From assembly GCA_001771815.1 (NCBI GenBank), contig MEPU01000004.1, positions 620,001 to 684,000 on the forward strand: DNA of 64,000 bases, in the 5' to 3' direction. Both the position numbers and the translations under genes were made by a program. The number at the start of each line of letters is the position of its first letter. Within the stretch, counting starts at the first letter, position 1. Of this stretch, positions 8,019 to 16,839 are shown one piece after another. The notes under the pieces were generated by a model that saw nothing but the letters and a program-made list of their open reading frames with translations, was not told the DNA's origin and made no database searches. This DNA is from Bdellovibrionales bacterium RIFCSPHIGHO2_01_FULL_40_29 (GTDB taxonomy: Bacteria; Bdellovibrionota; Bdellovibrionia; Bdellovibrionales; Bdellovibrionaceae).

Positions 8019-9523
8019 ACTTCAAAGGAATCGCCACCAGCACTTTTTGTATTAAAAATTTTAAATGATAATTTCTTTTGAGATTCATTTTCATCGTCTT
8101 GAGATTCCGTGAATTGCCCATGCCGCAATCGAAACCGAATCTTGGTGTTTTCCATAATAACACGAGGATCCAAACTGTGACTATCAATGATCACAATATC
8201 CCGAGAGGAATGTGCCGTAACTGAATTCGAATCCCAGACATACATGATATAAATCACTAAACTTCCAAGGACTTGAGAAATTACTAATGACAACATCAAT
8301 AATACAATTAAACTCACTTGCGGAAACACTTTATCAAATCGCCCTTTCTCAAGAACTTCAAATCGACTTTGAATTGATAATTTTTGAGCCGCTACTTTTG
8401 AAAGTGCCTCTGTTAATTCTTTATACGTTTTAAACTCAATTTCTGATTTCTTTTTAAGCTCATCAAAAACCTGAGTAGCCACAGGAATTGATTTCGCTTG
8501 ATGACTGACTTGATCAATGGCTCGTTGCAAATCAGATAATTTTGATTGATGCATTTCATTCTCAAGATGAAGTGCCTGGATACGCCCACCATTACCATAA
8601 AGCTGGCTTTCACGACGCTTCGGCAATCCTTGGGACAGGAATACGATCATTTTTTGATTTTCCGCAATCTTCATACGAACTTCATTCTTTCGAACCATCA
8701 GTTCCGAAAGGTATTCACCAACTTTGTCTTTAGAACTCAGTGAAATTAAGTTCTCTGGCTTGTTCTGAAAATCAGCCAATTGTTTATTCAGCTCCAGCAT
8801 ATTCTTTTCAGTCGCTTCTCGCTGTGATTTAATGAACGCATCCACTTTGATAATTTCAAGATACTCGCGATCTTTCAATGATTGAGCAATCGTATTCAAT
8901 GCTACATTTGTTAAAAACAAAGCCGTTTCTTTTTCAGACGCCAAAAAGCTAACCTTAATTTCAAAATCTGAATGCAGCTTAATTTTGGCCATAGAGTCTA
9001 ATTGCTGAATCACCTTATTGATCTCATCAATTGACATATCTTTTGCAAGATACTGTTTCTTAAAATTTTCAAAACCTTTTTTCTCGGATATCGTTAACTC
9101 ACCCGATAACCCACGTTGCTTGATATCCACTAGCAACTGTTGAAAAAACTCTTCAGTTTTTAAAAATTCCAAATGCTTTTGCAATGGTGAATTATTTTTT
9201 TTCCCATCAGCAACAGTTTTTGTTAGACCAAAAAACTGAGTCGAAAAAGATTGCAAAGAACTATTCTGGGCATCATTGACAACAATTGATCCCGTAGACA
9301 CGAACGGAGTTCTAAAAGTATAAATCGCAAAAGAAAAAGCCGCAGTCACCGCAAAAATGATTATAAAAAGCGCCCAGTTGCTAGTAAAAATTTTAACAAT
9401 CTGCTTTAGGGAAAGTTCTTCGGTAACTTTTTGACTGGTTTTCTCAAAGCGAGTGGCGACACCTTCATGGGTTTTACTGACCTCTACGCTCTCAATTTGG
9501 TTGGTCGTTGTGATGTCATCCAT
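8015..9523 (-). CDS. Wzz-like chain-length determinant / polysaccharide co-polymerase
   Basis: 502 residues. Two membrane helices bracket a long periplasmic part: helix one about 48-70 (FIIIFAVTAAFSFAIYTF) followed by the Wzz-type RTPFVSTGSIVVND strand, then an extended alpha-helical coiled-coil region (about 150-390), then helix two about 396-426. This is the layout of polysaccharide co-polymerases, which set O-antigen or capsule chain length in the inner membrane. A 75-residue cytoplasmic tail follows helix two and lacks Walker motifs, so it is not a BY-kinase. No glycosyltransferases or polymerase genes flank it, so the polysaccharide is unknown. The ribosome site is weak (GGGGGT). Confidence 0.75.
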   Translation of the reverse strand: MDDITTTNQIESVEVSKTHEGVATRFEKTSQKVTEELSLKQIVKIFTSNWALFIIIFAVTAAFSFAIYTFRTPFVSTGSIVVNDAQNSSLQSFSTQFFGLTKTVADGKKNNSPLQKHLEFLKTEEFFQQLLVDIKQRGLSGELTISEKKGFENFKKQYLAKDMSIDEINKVIQQLDSMAKIKLHSDFEIKVSFLASEKETALFLTNVALNTIAQSLKDREYLEIIKVDAFIKSQREATEKNMLELNKQLADFQNKPENLISLSSKDKVGEYLSELMVRKNEVRMKIAENQKMIVFLSQGLPKRRESQLYGNGGRIQALHLENEMHQSKLSDLQRAIDQVSHQAKSIPVATQVFDELKKKSEIEFKTYKELTEALSKVAAQKLSIQSRFEVLEKGRFDKVFPQVSLIVLLMLSLVISQVLGSLVIYIMYVWDSNSVTAHSSRDIVIIDSHSLDPRVIMENTKIRFRLRHGQFTESQDDENESQKKLSFKIFNTKSAGGDSFEV

Positions 9524-9789
9524 TTTCAGAAAACCCCCAAGAATCTAATTTGATTCTTAAAAACATTAGAAAGAAGGTTTTACCTTAGATACAGAGATTT
9601 CACTAAGCAGATTTTTTGAATTCCAAATGTCACTGAATTATCTTCAAATCCACTGTCAAAAAATGTGACATTCGAGAACTTATGACAGGGGTCTCAAAAT
9701 GAAACAGATTTTAGCGCATGCCCTTGTCAGGAAAGATTAATTTATGTTGAGTCTAGTCCAGGCCGACAAGTTATTCAGGAGGATTCCAC
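9524..9789. other. Divergent intergenic region
   Basis: 266 AT-rich bases between the Wzz-like gene (minus) and the 98-residue orphan (plus). It should hold both promoters. CAGGAGG before the plus-strand ATG is a strong ribosome site. A GCCGACAA at 9762-9769 resembles a FliA -10 element but has no good -35 partner. Confidence 0.4.
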
Positions 9790-10086
9790 ATGAATTCAAA
9801 TTACGATGCGAATCTGGTCTATCAATTTTTAATTAATACTCCAGAGTCCGCTTTAAGAAAAATGCTCGTCGAAAAAACCTTCACCGAAGTTCATTTCAAT
9901 ATGATGATGAAAATACTACGAAGTTCAAATGAAACACAATTTTGCGATCATTTTTATAATTCAACTTATCCAAAGGCAAAGTTTAATGGCAATGAGATCA
10001 ATCTTAAAGAAAAATTTTGGAACGACTGCATTGTTGCGTTGAATACCCATGGCTTACTCTCCCCTGCTCAAAAAACTGCCGCCTAA
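9790..10086 (+). CDS. Small protein of unknown function
   Basis: 98 residues, soluble, no signal peptide or membrane helix, mixed helical composition, one cysteine. No recognised motif. The start is well supported by CAGGAGG with 7-base spacing. Its last 38 bases overlap the start of the RlmM-like gene in a different frame, which suggests translational coupling in a three-gene operon with the methyltransferase and the PilZ protein. Confidence 0.6.
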   Translation: MNSNYDANLVYQFLINTPESALRKMLVEKTFTEVHFNMMMKILRSSNETQFCDHFYNSTYPKAKFNGNEINLKEKFWNDCIVALNTHGLLSPAQKTAA

Positions 10087-10984
10087 CTTTGATATTCTCA
10101 TTCCCTTTCACCAATTCGATCATGAATTGGTAAGGGAGCTGAGTTTAAATTCTGTTGCACCAATTCTGGCAACAGATCGATTATTTATCACATCACACCA
10201 AAAGATAAAACCCATTTGGGCCCAGGATTGGTGGCCAAACTGCGTTGCCATTTCCTATACCAGTAAATCTGAAATACTCAAAACTCTTAAATCCAAATCT
10301 GTACTCGGTCACTACTATGCCAGTGAAGATTCTAAGATTGCCAAAGGGCTGTTGAAAGAGCTTAAAAATTTTGACAAAAAACGAATCGATTATCGTTCAC
10401 AATTTCAGTTTAAGTACTTTTGCTGGACAGCGATTGGTGAAACCATTTTTATTTGTGATCAACCGATCAGTCGATTTCCAATCGGTTGGCATGAATTTAA
10501 TGAAGACAAAAGCTTCCCGCCAAATCGTGCTTATCTTAAACTTTGGGAACTGTTTACTATTTATAAACTAAAACCCCAACCAGATGCTGTCGCCATAGAG
10601 CTTGGAGCAAGCCCCGGGGGATGGAGTTGGGTTCTCAGTCAACACTTTAAAAAAGTATACACAGTCGATCGTGCCGAGCTCGATCCAAAGATTAAAAAAA
10701 TACAAAATATCCATCACTCTATCGGAGATGCATTCAAGGTTTCCGATCAAGATTTCAACGACTGCACATGGCTGTTTTCTGATATAATTTGCACACCTGT
10801 TAAATCATATGATTTAATCATGCACTGGATGAATTATTCAAATATCAAGAATATTGTCTGCACAATCAAGTTCAAAGGCGATTGTGATTTTGAGATTCTA
10901 GCCCAACTTTTAAAAATTAAGAATTCACAAATTATTCACCTTTATCAGAATAAAAATGAAGTCACCTGGATACTGCAAAGATGA
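10049..10984 (+). CDS. RlmM-like rRNA 2'-O-methyltransferase (FtsJ fold)
   Basis: 311 residues. The C-terminal half has an RrmJ/FtsJ-type SAM fold: AIELGASPGGWSWVLSQHF (motif I, compare LGACPGGWTYQL in E. coli RlmM), VYTVDRAELDP (motif II), WLFSDIICTP (compare WMVCDMVEKP in RlmM) and CTIKFKGDCD (compare FNLKLPMKK). RlmM methylates the 2'-OH of C2498 in 23S rRNA. The N-terminal part is shorter than in E. coli RlmM (about 310 against 366 residues), so the RNA substrate may differ. The ATG at 10049 lies inside the upstream gene; no closer in-frame ATG exists. The stop overlaps the PilZ gene by 4 bases. Confidence 0.7.
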   Translation: MAYSPLLKKLPPNFDILIPFHQFDHELVRELSLNSVAPILATDRLFITSHQKIKPIWAQDWWPNCVAISYTSKSEILKTLKSKSVLGHYYASEDSKIAKGLLKELKNFDKKRIDYRSQFQFKYFCWTAIGETIFICDQPISRFPIGWHEFNEDKSFPPNRAYLKLWELFTIYKLKPQPDAVAIELGASPGGWSWVLSQHFKKVYTVDRAELDPKIKKIQNIHHSIGDAFKVSDQDFNDCTWLFSDIICTPVKSYDLIMHWMNYSNIKNIVCTIKFKGDCDFEILAQLLKIKNSQIIHLYQNKNEVTWILQR

Positions 10985-11658
10985 CAACAAATGAAAATTT
11001 CTATATTTTGATTGATCAACTTCATTATAATGAATGTTTGCAGTTTTTAGTTCATAATCAAACTGAAGTCAGTCTCAAAATTGAAAATCATCACGTAAAA
11101 TCTCGCATCCTTAAAAAAAAATCCCCACAAGAATTCGCTATCTATAAGTTTGATTTCAAGACTCACATATCTGAAAAAGTGATTTGTTCTTTTGAACTCA
11201 GTACAGAAAGATACTTTTTCAGATCAACAATTTCAAATTTAAGAGACGAATTGCTTTTAATTATTCCAGATCAAATTTTTAAACTTCAACGACGAAATGA
11301 TTTTAGAGTCGCCGTCCCTCAAAGTATGGCTTATCAATGTGAAATCACTAATGTTGATGGCCAGTCACGAAAATTCAAAGTTGATGTCCGAGATATCAGC
11401 TTGGGTGGAATGCAGATTCAAGCAAAAGTAAATCATCCAGATTCTTTTCAAAACTCAACTGTTCACATTAAACTTTCTATTAATGAGCATGAATGGGAAA
11501 GAATTCAATGTGTTGTCAAACGTGCAGTGACGAATAAAAAAGATGGGAAAACCTTAATGGGGCTTATGTTTCTTGATACGAGCGCTCAATTTTTAACGGA
11601 TTTACAAAGTCTACTGGTGCAATTAGATCGTATTCATCGTGGCAAGAGCTTCGAGTAA
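10981..11658 (+). CDS. PilZ-domain protein, YcgR-like
   Basis: 225 residues. An N-terminal YcgR-like beta domain (about 1-100) is followed by a PilZ domain with the cyclic-di-GMP binding motifs RRNDFRV (RxxxR) and DISLGGMQI (D/NxSxxG), about 101-138. YcgR-type proteins bind cyclic-di-GMP and act as a flagellar brake or control motility and surface behaviour. The gene starts inside the stop of the RlmM-like gene (ATGA). Its last 36 bases overlap the convergent chrA gene. The context with motility genes elsewhere in the window fits, but no direct link is shown. Confidence 0.8.
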   Translation: MTTNENFYILIDQLHYNECLQFLVHNQTEVSLKIENHHVKSRILKKKSPQEFAIYKFDFKTHISEKVICSFELSTERYFFRSTISNLRDELLLIIPDQIFKLQRRNDFRVAVPQSMAYQCEITNVDGQSRKFKVDVRDISLGGMQIQAKVNHPDSFQNSTVHIKLSINEHEWERIQCVVKRAVTNKKDGKTLMGLMFLDTSAQFLTDLQSLLVQLDRIHRGKSFE

Positions 11659-12732
11659 GTTCAAAAAACCTCCTAAGAAAATCAAATAGACAATTTGAAT
11701 TTTTGGTTTTTTCAAAAGAATTCCGAACGTACTTACAAAAATAAACCAAAACATCCCAAGATGCATATGAGATTCATTCATTCTAAAAATTGTAATCAGC
11801 AGCACGCCGACGACTGCCCCCGTTGCTCCAATTAGAAATTTTTCAATCCAAGCTTGAGTTGAAAGCCAAAAGAGTACCTTCGGGAACCAAGTCAGCATAT
11901 GAAATAAAGGCATTGTGAAAATTCCAATCGTCGCAATAAGTGCACCAGTGACCCCAGCAATTTTATAACCCAGAAAAGTAGCTGTGATGGTTACTGGACC
12001 AGGTGTCATTTGCCCAAACGTCACACCATCGTTAAAAGTTTGTAGATCTAACCAGTGATACTGAACAACAAACTGTTCTTGAAGAACTGGCAATAGCGCC
12101 AATCCTGTTCCAAAAACAATAGCACCCGCTATTGCACAAACCTTATAAACCTGACCAAGTGTTTCCCAATCCATTGCAAACCAAACCATTCCTGGAAAAA
12201 TAATCTGATTCTTTGATTTCAAGTGATAAAATACTGCCGCCAAAACTCCAGATCCAACAATAATGACTGGTTCAGGCAAAATATTTGTATAAAAGGAAAT
12301 CCCCGCACCAGTTAACAAGATCCAAAAAAGGGCGTATTTTTTATTTTGAACAAAAAATGTTTTTAAATTAAATAAGATGACACCAGCAACTGCAAACTGA
12401 AAACCATTCAGTACTTTCAAAACCAGTGAGCTTTCTCTCAAAAATGAATATCCGACTCCCGCTAATATCATCAGGAAAAACGCGGGCAAAAGCAATGCAA
12501 CTCCGGCGACAGTTCCCGCAATACGACCATACAAATGTTGACCACAAAACACTGCCATTTGAAATGCAATTGGCCCCGGCATGGCTTTAATCAATGTGAA
12601 TGCTTGATCAAAAATAGTTGCCGAGATTGTCCCAGTTTCCTCGACAAAGTATTGACGCATTTGTTGAATAAGAGACAGCGGACCACCAAACCCAGTTGCC
12701 CCTAAAAATAGAAAATATCTAAATAATTTCAT
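11623..12732 (-). CDS. chrA: Chromate transporter, ChrA family
   Basis: 369 residues, long-chain (two-domain) ChrA type. Each half has the family signature: LGATGFGGPLSLIQQM and MPGPIAFQMAVFCG in the first half; VTFGQMTPGPVTITATFLGY in the second. About ten membrane helices. Characterised ChrA proteins export chromate driven by proton motive force; many homologues have unknown substrates. The gene starts one base inside the stop of the upstream lipoprotein gene, so the two form an operon. The 3' end overlaps the convergent PilZ gene by 36 bases. Confidence 0.9.
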   Translation of the reverse strand: MKLFRYFLFLGATGFGGPLSLIQQMRQYFVEETGTISATIFDQAFTLIKAMPGPIAFQMAVFCGQHLYGRIAGTVAGVALLLPAFFLMILAGVGYSFLRESSLVLKVLNGFQFAVAGVILFNLKTFFVQNKKYALFWILLTGAGISFYTNILPEPVIIVGSGVLAAVFYHLKSKNQIIFPGMVWFAMDWETLGQVYKVCAIAGAIVFGTGLALLPVLQEQFVVQYHWLDLQTFNDGVTFGQMTPGPVTITATFLGYKIAGVTGALIATIGIFTMPLFHMLTWFPKVLFWLSTQAWIEKFLIGATGAVVGVLLITIFRMNESHMHLGMFWFIFVSTFGILLKKPKIQIVYLIFLGGFLNLLEALATMNTI

Positions 12733-13370
12733 TACTTATTTTTATTCTGAGTATTCCAGCGCTCACTATATAACTTCAACTCGCTGTTAAAATTTAAATT
12801 TCTTTCTTTAATATAGTCTTCAAAATTTTTTCTTTTATCGCGCACATCAGATTCAAATTCATCGCGTTTTTCACGAAGTTCAGAAAAATAATCTTTTCGT
12901 TTTTGATCTAATTCATTAAAAAAATCGTTACGCGCTTCACGATCACGCTTGTGTTTTGAAAAATCAATTCGGTCCTGCTCAATTGATTTCAAAAAATCTT
13001 CACGATTTTTTTTCTCATTTTTAGAAAAATGATCTCGAAGCTTTGTCATATCAGAATTAAATAACTCACGTTTCTTTCGAACAAGATTGTCATATTTTTC
13101 TCGAATATCCGAGGGCAAAAGTCGATCCCCATTCATCCATTCCGCCAGCAATGCTTTTTCATCGTTGGCTCGACGCTTGGCTTCTGGCATTGTTTCGCGT
13201 AATTTTTCAAATTCAGCACGGTCCTGCGTCAAGCTGTACTTAGGGTCGACCAATGTCGAGAACGATTCGTTTTTATTCTCGCCATCTTGAAGCTCTGGCC
13301 TTTTGGTTTGAACTTGGCAAGAAAATAGACAAATGAGAGCTACGCTCAGAGTAAAAATACGACTGTTCAT
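12732..13370 (-). CDS. Lipoprotein with hendecad-repeat coiled coil
   Basis: 212 residues. The lipoprotein signal peptide ends at LFSC (cysteine at about 18). Residues about 110-205 are almost wholly charged and built of roughly 11-residue repeats of the pattern R-x-x-F/Y-x-x-x-(hydrophobic)-x-x-K/D (REDFLKSIEQD, RKDYFSELREK, RDEFESDVRDK, RKNFEDYIKER and others). Such spacing predicts a long right-handed or straight alpha-helical rod, probably in the periplasm attached to a membrane. No family recognised. It is cotranscribed with chrA (one-base overlap). Confidence 0.65.
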   Translation of the reverse strand: MNSRIFTLSVALICLFSCQVQTKRPELQDGENKNESFSTLVDPKYSLTQDRAEFEKLRETMPEAKRRANDEKALLAEWMNGDRLLPSDIREKYDNLVRKKRELFNSDMTKLRDHFSKNEKKNREDFLKSIEQDRIDFSKHKRDREARNDFFNELDQKRKDYFSELREKRDEFESDVRDKRKNFEDYIKERNLNFNSELKLYSERWNTQNKNK

Positions 13371-13419
13371 TCTGTTATGTTAACAAATTGGACTTAATTG
13401 ACAATGGAATTATACCGAA

Positions 13420-13827
13420 ATGATACATATGAAAATAGGACATCACTTCGGCAAGCGAAAGCCTCGTTGGAATTTTTTTACAGATCAATATCAATCCTTG
13501 GTGGATAGTTCTTCTTTAATCATCGTAAAGCTCTTGCTGGTTTCATTGGGATTACAAGTTCTTTTCTTTTTACCAGTACTCTATTGGGTATTTCAAAATT
13601 ATGCGATTATCCAAACTCACATCCCTGCTCACTTTAATATGTCAGAGAATATTGAATTTGAAAAAAAATGGATTGTTTTTTTAATACTATCGTCAACTGT
13701 GGTTGCGACATTCTGGAATGCTTTTTTATGGCTTTATGTTTACAAGAAAACACAATTTCAAAGCGCTCTTAACCGCGATCATGCTTTGTCGCACGGCGAA
13801 GCTGTCGATCAGCGTCTTGTTTCTTAA
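13420..13827 (+). CDS. Two-helix membrane protein of unknown function
   Basis: 135 residues with two likely membrane helices (about 34-62 and 87-110) and a 20-residue loop between them. A second in-frame ATG lies three codons in (13429). Members of a similar shape are common small inner-membrane proteins near smpB in related genomes, but I do not recognise a named family. The last 59 bases overlap the 3' end of the convergent smpB gene; both frames stay open, and smpB conservation constrains that stretch. Confidence 0.55.
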   Translation: MIHMKIGHHFGKRKPRWNFFTDQYQSLVDSSSLIIVKLLLVSLGLQVLFFLPVLYWVFQNYAIIQTHIPAHFNMSENIEFEKKWIVFLILSSTVVATFWNAFLWLYVYKKTQFQSALNRDHALSHGEAVDQRLVS

Positions 13828-14230
13828 TTGATTCTCGCTTGTCGTGAGTTTTTTTACCTTTAGCCAAACCAATCTCAACCTTTACTCGGCCATTTTTAAA
13901 ATACATTTTCAATGGAATACACGTCAGCCCTTTTTCGCGCAAAGCTGCAAATATTTCCTCGAGTTCATGTTGATGAAGCAATAACTTACGAAGTCGCTCT
14001 GGTTGATGATTATTGTAACTACTTGCTTTGTATTCACTGATATGTGCATTTTGTAAAAAAGCTTCAGAGCCCTGAAATGCAATATAAGAATCCTTCAGTT
14101 GAATATTCTTGGCCCGAATAGATTTAACTTCGCTACCCGTTAAAACTAAACCTGCCTCAAATGTTTCAACTATTGAATAGTTAAAACGAGCTTGTTTATT
14201 TTCTTGTATCAAAAGTATCGATTTATCCAA
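13769..14230 (-). CDS. smpB: SsrA-binding protein
   Basis: 153 residues, typical SmpB length. The beta-barrel core shows NKQARFNYSIVETFEAGLVL, TGSEVKSIR and NAHISEYK, and the C-terminal tail KGKKTHDKRESIKKQDADRQ is the helix that enters the decoding site. SmpB carries tmRNA to stalled ribosomes for trans-translation. It is the last gene of the operon beginning with pal; the gap to rsmA is 7 bases. No tmRNA gene is seen in the window. Confidence 0.95.
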   Translation of the reverse strand: MDKSILLIQENKQARFNYSIVETFEAGLVLTGSEVKSIRAKNIQLKDSYIAFQGSEAFLQNAHISEYKASSYNNHQPERLRKLLLHQHELEEIFAALREKGLTCIPLKMYFKNGRVKVEIGLAKGKKTHDKRESIKKQDADRQLRRATKHDRG

Positions 14231-14237
14231 AGCATCC

Positions 14238-15041
14238 TCAAGTTTTTAAAAAATGGTAAAGAGAATTGATCTCGATCACCGAGAGCTCTTCAGCACGAAC
14301 CTTTTCTGTTTTTCTATTCTGCTTTAGCCAATCGATCAATCGATTTAAATCATATTTTGCATCTAACCCTTGTAAATTGGTCTTAAGTATCCGACGACGC
14401 TGCTGGAAAGCCGCTTTAACGAAACTCAAATAAGCTTTGGGATCTGCAATATTGGTTTTCCGCGACTTAAACAAAAGCACTCGACTAGCTACTTTAGGTG
14501 GTGGTTTAAAATCCCGAGGCCCTGCATCACAAACTGTCTGAATATCCCAAAACTCCTGCGCAATGATTGACAGCATTCCGTAGTGCTCCGTCTGATGAGT
14601 GGCTCGAATACGTTGCGCAACCTCTTTTTGAAACATCAGCACCATTCCAACAAGGGGTTGAGCATCCAAGCTGCGCTCAATAACCAAAGAAGACGAAATT
14701 TGATACGGTAAATTGCTTACCAAAAGGCGGTCTGCATACGGCCTCCAATCCATTTGAAGCGCATCCTGATTGATGATATCCATTCCTTGTGATTTCCAAA
14801 AATTAAAAAGATCTCGATCCAATTCGATCAATTTAATATCCGTATACTTGTCGATTAAAAGATCCGTCAATGCACCACACCCAGGACCAATTTCAACAAT
14901 TTTTTGACATTCAAAGGTTGCTGCAGCAGCCAAAATTTTTTCAATGACAATGTCAGAAATTAGAAAATTTTGTCCCAATGATTTTTTGGCACTATGATCT
15001 AACTCTTGCAATCTTTTTTCTAAACGTGAATAAGCGCTCAT
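14238..15041 (-). CDS. rsmA: 16S rRNA dimethyladenosine transferase
   Basis: 267 residues, normal for RsmA/KsgA. Family motifs: KKSLGQNFLISD near residue 20, VEIGPGCGALTDLL (SAM site), LIELDRDL, and the catalytic LVSNLPYQISS (NLPY). The enzyme dimethylates A1518 and A1519 at the 3' end of 16S rRNA. It overlaps the stop of tsaD by 4 bases and lies 7 bases before smpB. Confidence 0.95.
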   Translation of the reverse strand: MSAYSRLEKRLQELDHSAKKSLGQNFLISDIVIEKILAAAATFECQKIVEIGPGCGALTDLLIDKYTDIKLIELDRDLFNFWKSQGMDIINQDALQMDWRPYADRLLVSNLPYQISSSLVIERSLDAQPLVGMVLMFQKEVAQRIRATHQTEHYGMLSIIAQEFWDIQTVCDAGPRDFKPPPKVASRVLLFKSRKTNIADPKAYLSFVKAAFQQRRRILKTNLQGLDAKYDLNRLIDWLKQNRKTEKVRAEELSVIEINSLYHFLKT

Positions 15042-16120
15042 TTTTTCTTTCCATTATCTGAATAACCCTGCAAAGAATATTTGAAATCTGTTTCTTTGGA
15101 TTCCGCTGAGGGCCCCATGCTTAACTCATCTTGCTGCCCCAAAGCCAATCGCAAAATTCCTGTATAACCAATCATAGCCGCATTGTCCGTACAATAACGT
15201 AGTGGAGGAATAACTAAAGTATAATTCTTCTTCTTAGCCAATTCTTGAGCGCACATGCGCAGACGAGAGTTCGCACTGACTCCGCCAGTAATGACTATTT
15301 TCTTGCACTGATACTGAGTTGCTGCCTTTTCAAGTTTGTTTAAAAGCACATCTACAATAGCCTCTTGATACGAAGCACATAAATCACTTTTAGAGGACTC
15401 GATTTGATCTGCAGGTATCTTTTCAATAAGACGAGCGGCCGATGATTTTAATCCACTAAAACTCATCATGAGAGAGTTCTCTAAAATCAAACTTCGAGGG
15501 AAATCATAGGCCTTTGGATCACCACCTTGAGAAAATCGATCCACCAAGGCTCCTCCTGGAAAACCCAGTTTCAATAATTTTGCAAATTTATCAAAAGCCT
15601 CGCCAGCAGCATCATCCTTGGTTGTTCCGATAATGGTGTACTGACTGAAGGCTTCAACCCAATAAATACTGGTATGACCACCACTAACAGCTAGGGCAAT
15701 ATAAGGGTAAGTAAAATCCTCCGGAGGCTGATACTCATGATCCCTTAAAAATGGAGCCAGCAAGTGACCTTCCAAATGATTCACTCCTATCATTGGAATT
15801 TTATATGACTGAGAAATTGATTTGATCGTCATGATTCCAACAATAAGTGAACCAATCAATCCAGGTCGATTCGTTACAACCAGACCATCGATATCTTTCC
15901 AATCTAAATGGCTTTTCTCTAAAACCAACTGAATCAGAGGTAATAACGAGACAGAGTGATTTCGACTTGCAATTTCTGGAACAACACCGCCATATGGCGC
16001 ATGAGCCAAATCCTGATTAGCAGACACTTGATTAATGACAAAGCCGTTTTCTTGAACGATAGCCACCGAAGTATCATCACAACTGGATTCAACTGCAAGA
16101 ACGGTCTTCAGTGCTGTCAC
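15038..16120 (-). CDS. tsaD: tRNA threonylcarbamoyladenosine transferase TsaD
   Basis: 360 residues. ASKHA-fold motifs are intact: LAVESSCDDTSVAIV at the N terminus, the metal-binding NHLEGH (HxxxH), AVSGGHTSIYWV and VITGGVSANSRLR. TsaD with TsaB and TsaE transfers the threonylcarbamoyl group to A37 of tRNAs reading ANN codons. It follows cpoB by 5 bases and overlaps rsmA by 4, placing it in the pal-to-smpB operon. Confidence 0.95.
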   Translation of the reverse strand: MTALKTVLAVESSCDDTSVAIVQENGFVINQVSANQDLAHAPYGGVVPEIASRNHSVSLLPLIQLVLEKSHLDWKDIDGLVVTNRPGLIGSLIVGIMTIKSISQSYKIPMIGVNHLEGHLLAPFLRDHEYQPPEDFTYPYIALAVSGGHTSIYWVEAFSQYTIIGTTKDDAAGEAFDKFAKLLKLGFPGGALVDRFSQGGDPKAYDFPRSLILENSLMMSFSGLKSSAARLIEKIPADQIESSKSDLCASYQEAIVDVLLNKLEKAATQYQCKKIVITGGVSANSRLRMCAQELAKKKNYTLVIPPLRYCTDNAAMIGYTGILRLALGQQDELSMGPSAESKETDFKYSLQGYSDNGKKK

Positions 16121-16125
16121 CTTAT

Positions 16126-16839
16126 TTATTTCTTTAACTTAGCAAGACGAATTTTAGCTTTTTTCCCAGCCTCAGTTTTGTTGTAGTTGGCGATAACTTC
16201 TTCATAAAAAGCCATGGCTTCCTCTTTCATATTCAATTCTTGAAAGCAAACGCCAATTTTATACTTCGCATCGGCAACATTTTTGCCTTTAGAGTTTTCA
16301 TCCACATACTTTTGATAGCTCAAAATGGCTTTCTTCCACTCTTTACGAGCAAAAAAGTCCTGAGCGCTATCATAAGCAGAAGCGACTGTTTCCTTTTTTA
16401 AAGGCGATACCTTATTAGAGGCCTGAGCATCAGAACTTACTGGTTCTTTTGCAGATACCGCAGAAGAAGGAGTTACCACTGGTGTTGCGACGACTTCAGC
16501 TTCAAGACGCTGAATTTGCGCTTCCATTTTAGTTAAAGCCTCTTGCATGAGTTGAATTTTTTGGGAATCAGAAGATCCCGCTTCGGCTGCTTTTTCATTT
16601 TTTAGTGTATTGATTTGATTTTCTAAATTTTCAATTCGACCATTAAAGGCTCGAATCAATTCATCACGCTCATCCAACGCAGGAGGCGCCGACACGCCCA
16701 ACTGGGATTCACCTTGATTGTCAGCACTTTTTTTACCGTAAACTCGTGATTGATCTTGCTCTCCCAGATCTCCCCGTGTTTTTAAACACGACGTCAGACC
16801 AATCGCTGCAAGACAAAGAATTAAAATTTTAAAATTCAT
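16126..16839 (-). CDS. cpoB: CpoB/YbgF-like Tol-Pal-associated TPR lipoprotein
   Basis: 237 residues. The signal peptide ends in a lipobox (GLTSC, cysteine about 18), unlike E. coli CpoB, which is soluble. A coiled coil (about 60-115) is followed by a linker and TPR repeats (about 155-237, YDSAQDFFARKEWKKAILSY, KYKIGVCFQELNMKEEAMAF). CpoB links peptidoglycan synthesis to outer-membrane constriction through the Tol system. It lies between the DUF4398-like gene (4-base overlap) and tsaD, downstream of pal. tolQRAB are not in the window. Confidence 0.82.
   Translation of the reverse strand: MNFKILILCLAAIGLTSCLKTRGDLGEQDQSRVYGKKSADNQGESQLGVSAPPALDERDELIRAFNGRIENLENQINTLKNEKAAEAGSSDSQKIQLMQEALTKMEAQIQRLEAEVVATPVVTPSSAVSAKEPVSSDAQASNKVSPLKKETVASAYDSAQDFFARKEWKKAILSYQKYVDENSKGKNVADAKYKIGVCFQELNMKEEAMAFYEEVIANYNKTEAGKKAKIRLAKLKK

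Noticed and set aside
9699..9740. Short open frame ATG to TAA of 13 codons in the divergent region
   Set aside because: No strong ribosome site and no coding signal; probably chance.
9743..9769. FliA-like -10 (GCCGACAA) before the 98-residue orphan
   Set aside because: The -10 matches 7 of 8 but the -35 position reads TATG, only 2 of 4, and the start would be at the ribosome site itself.
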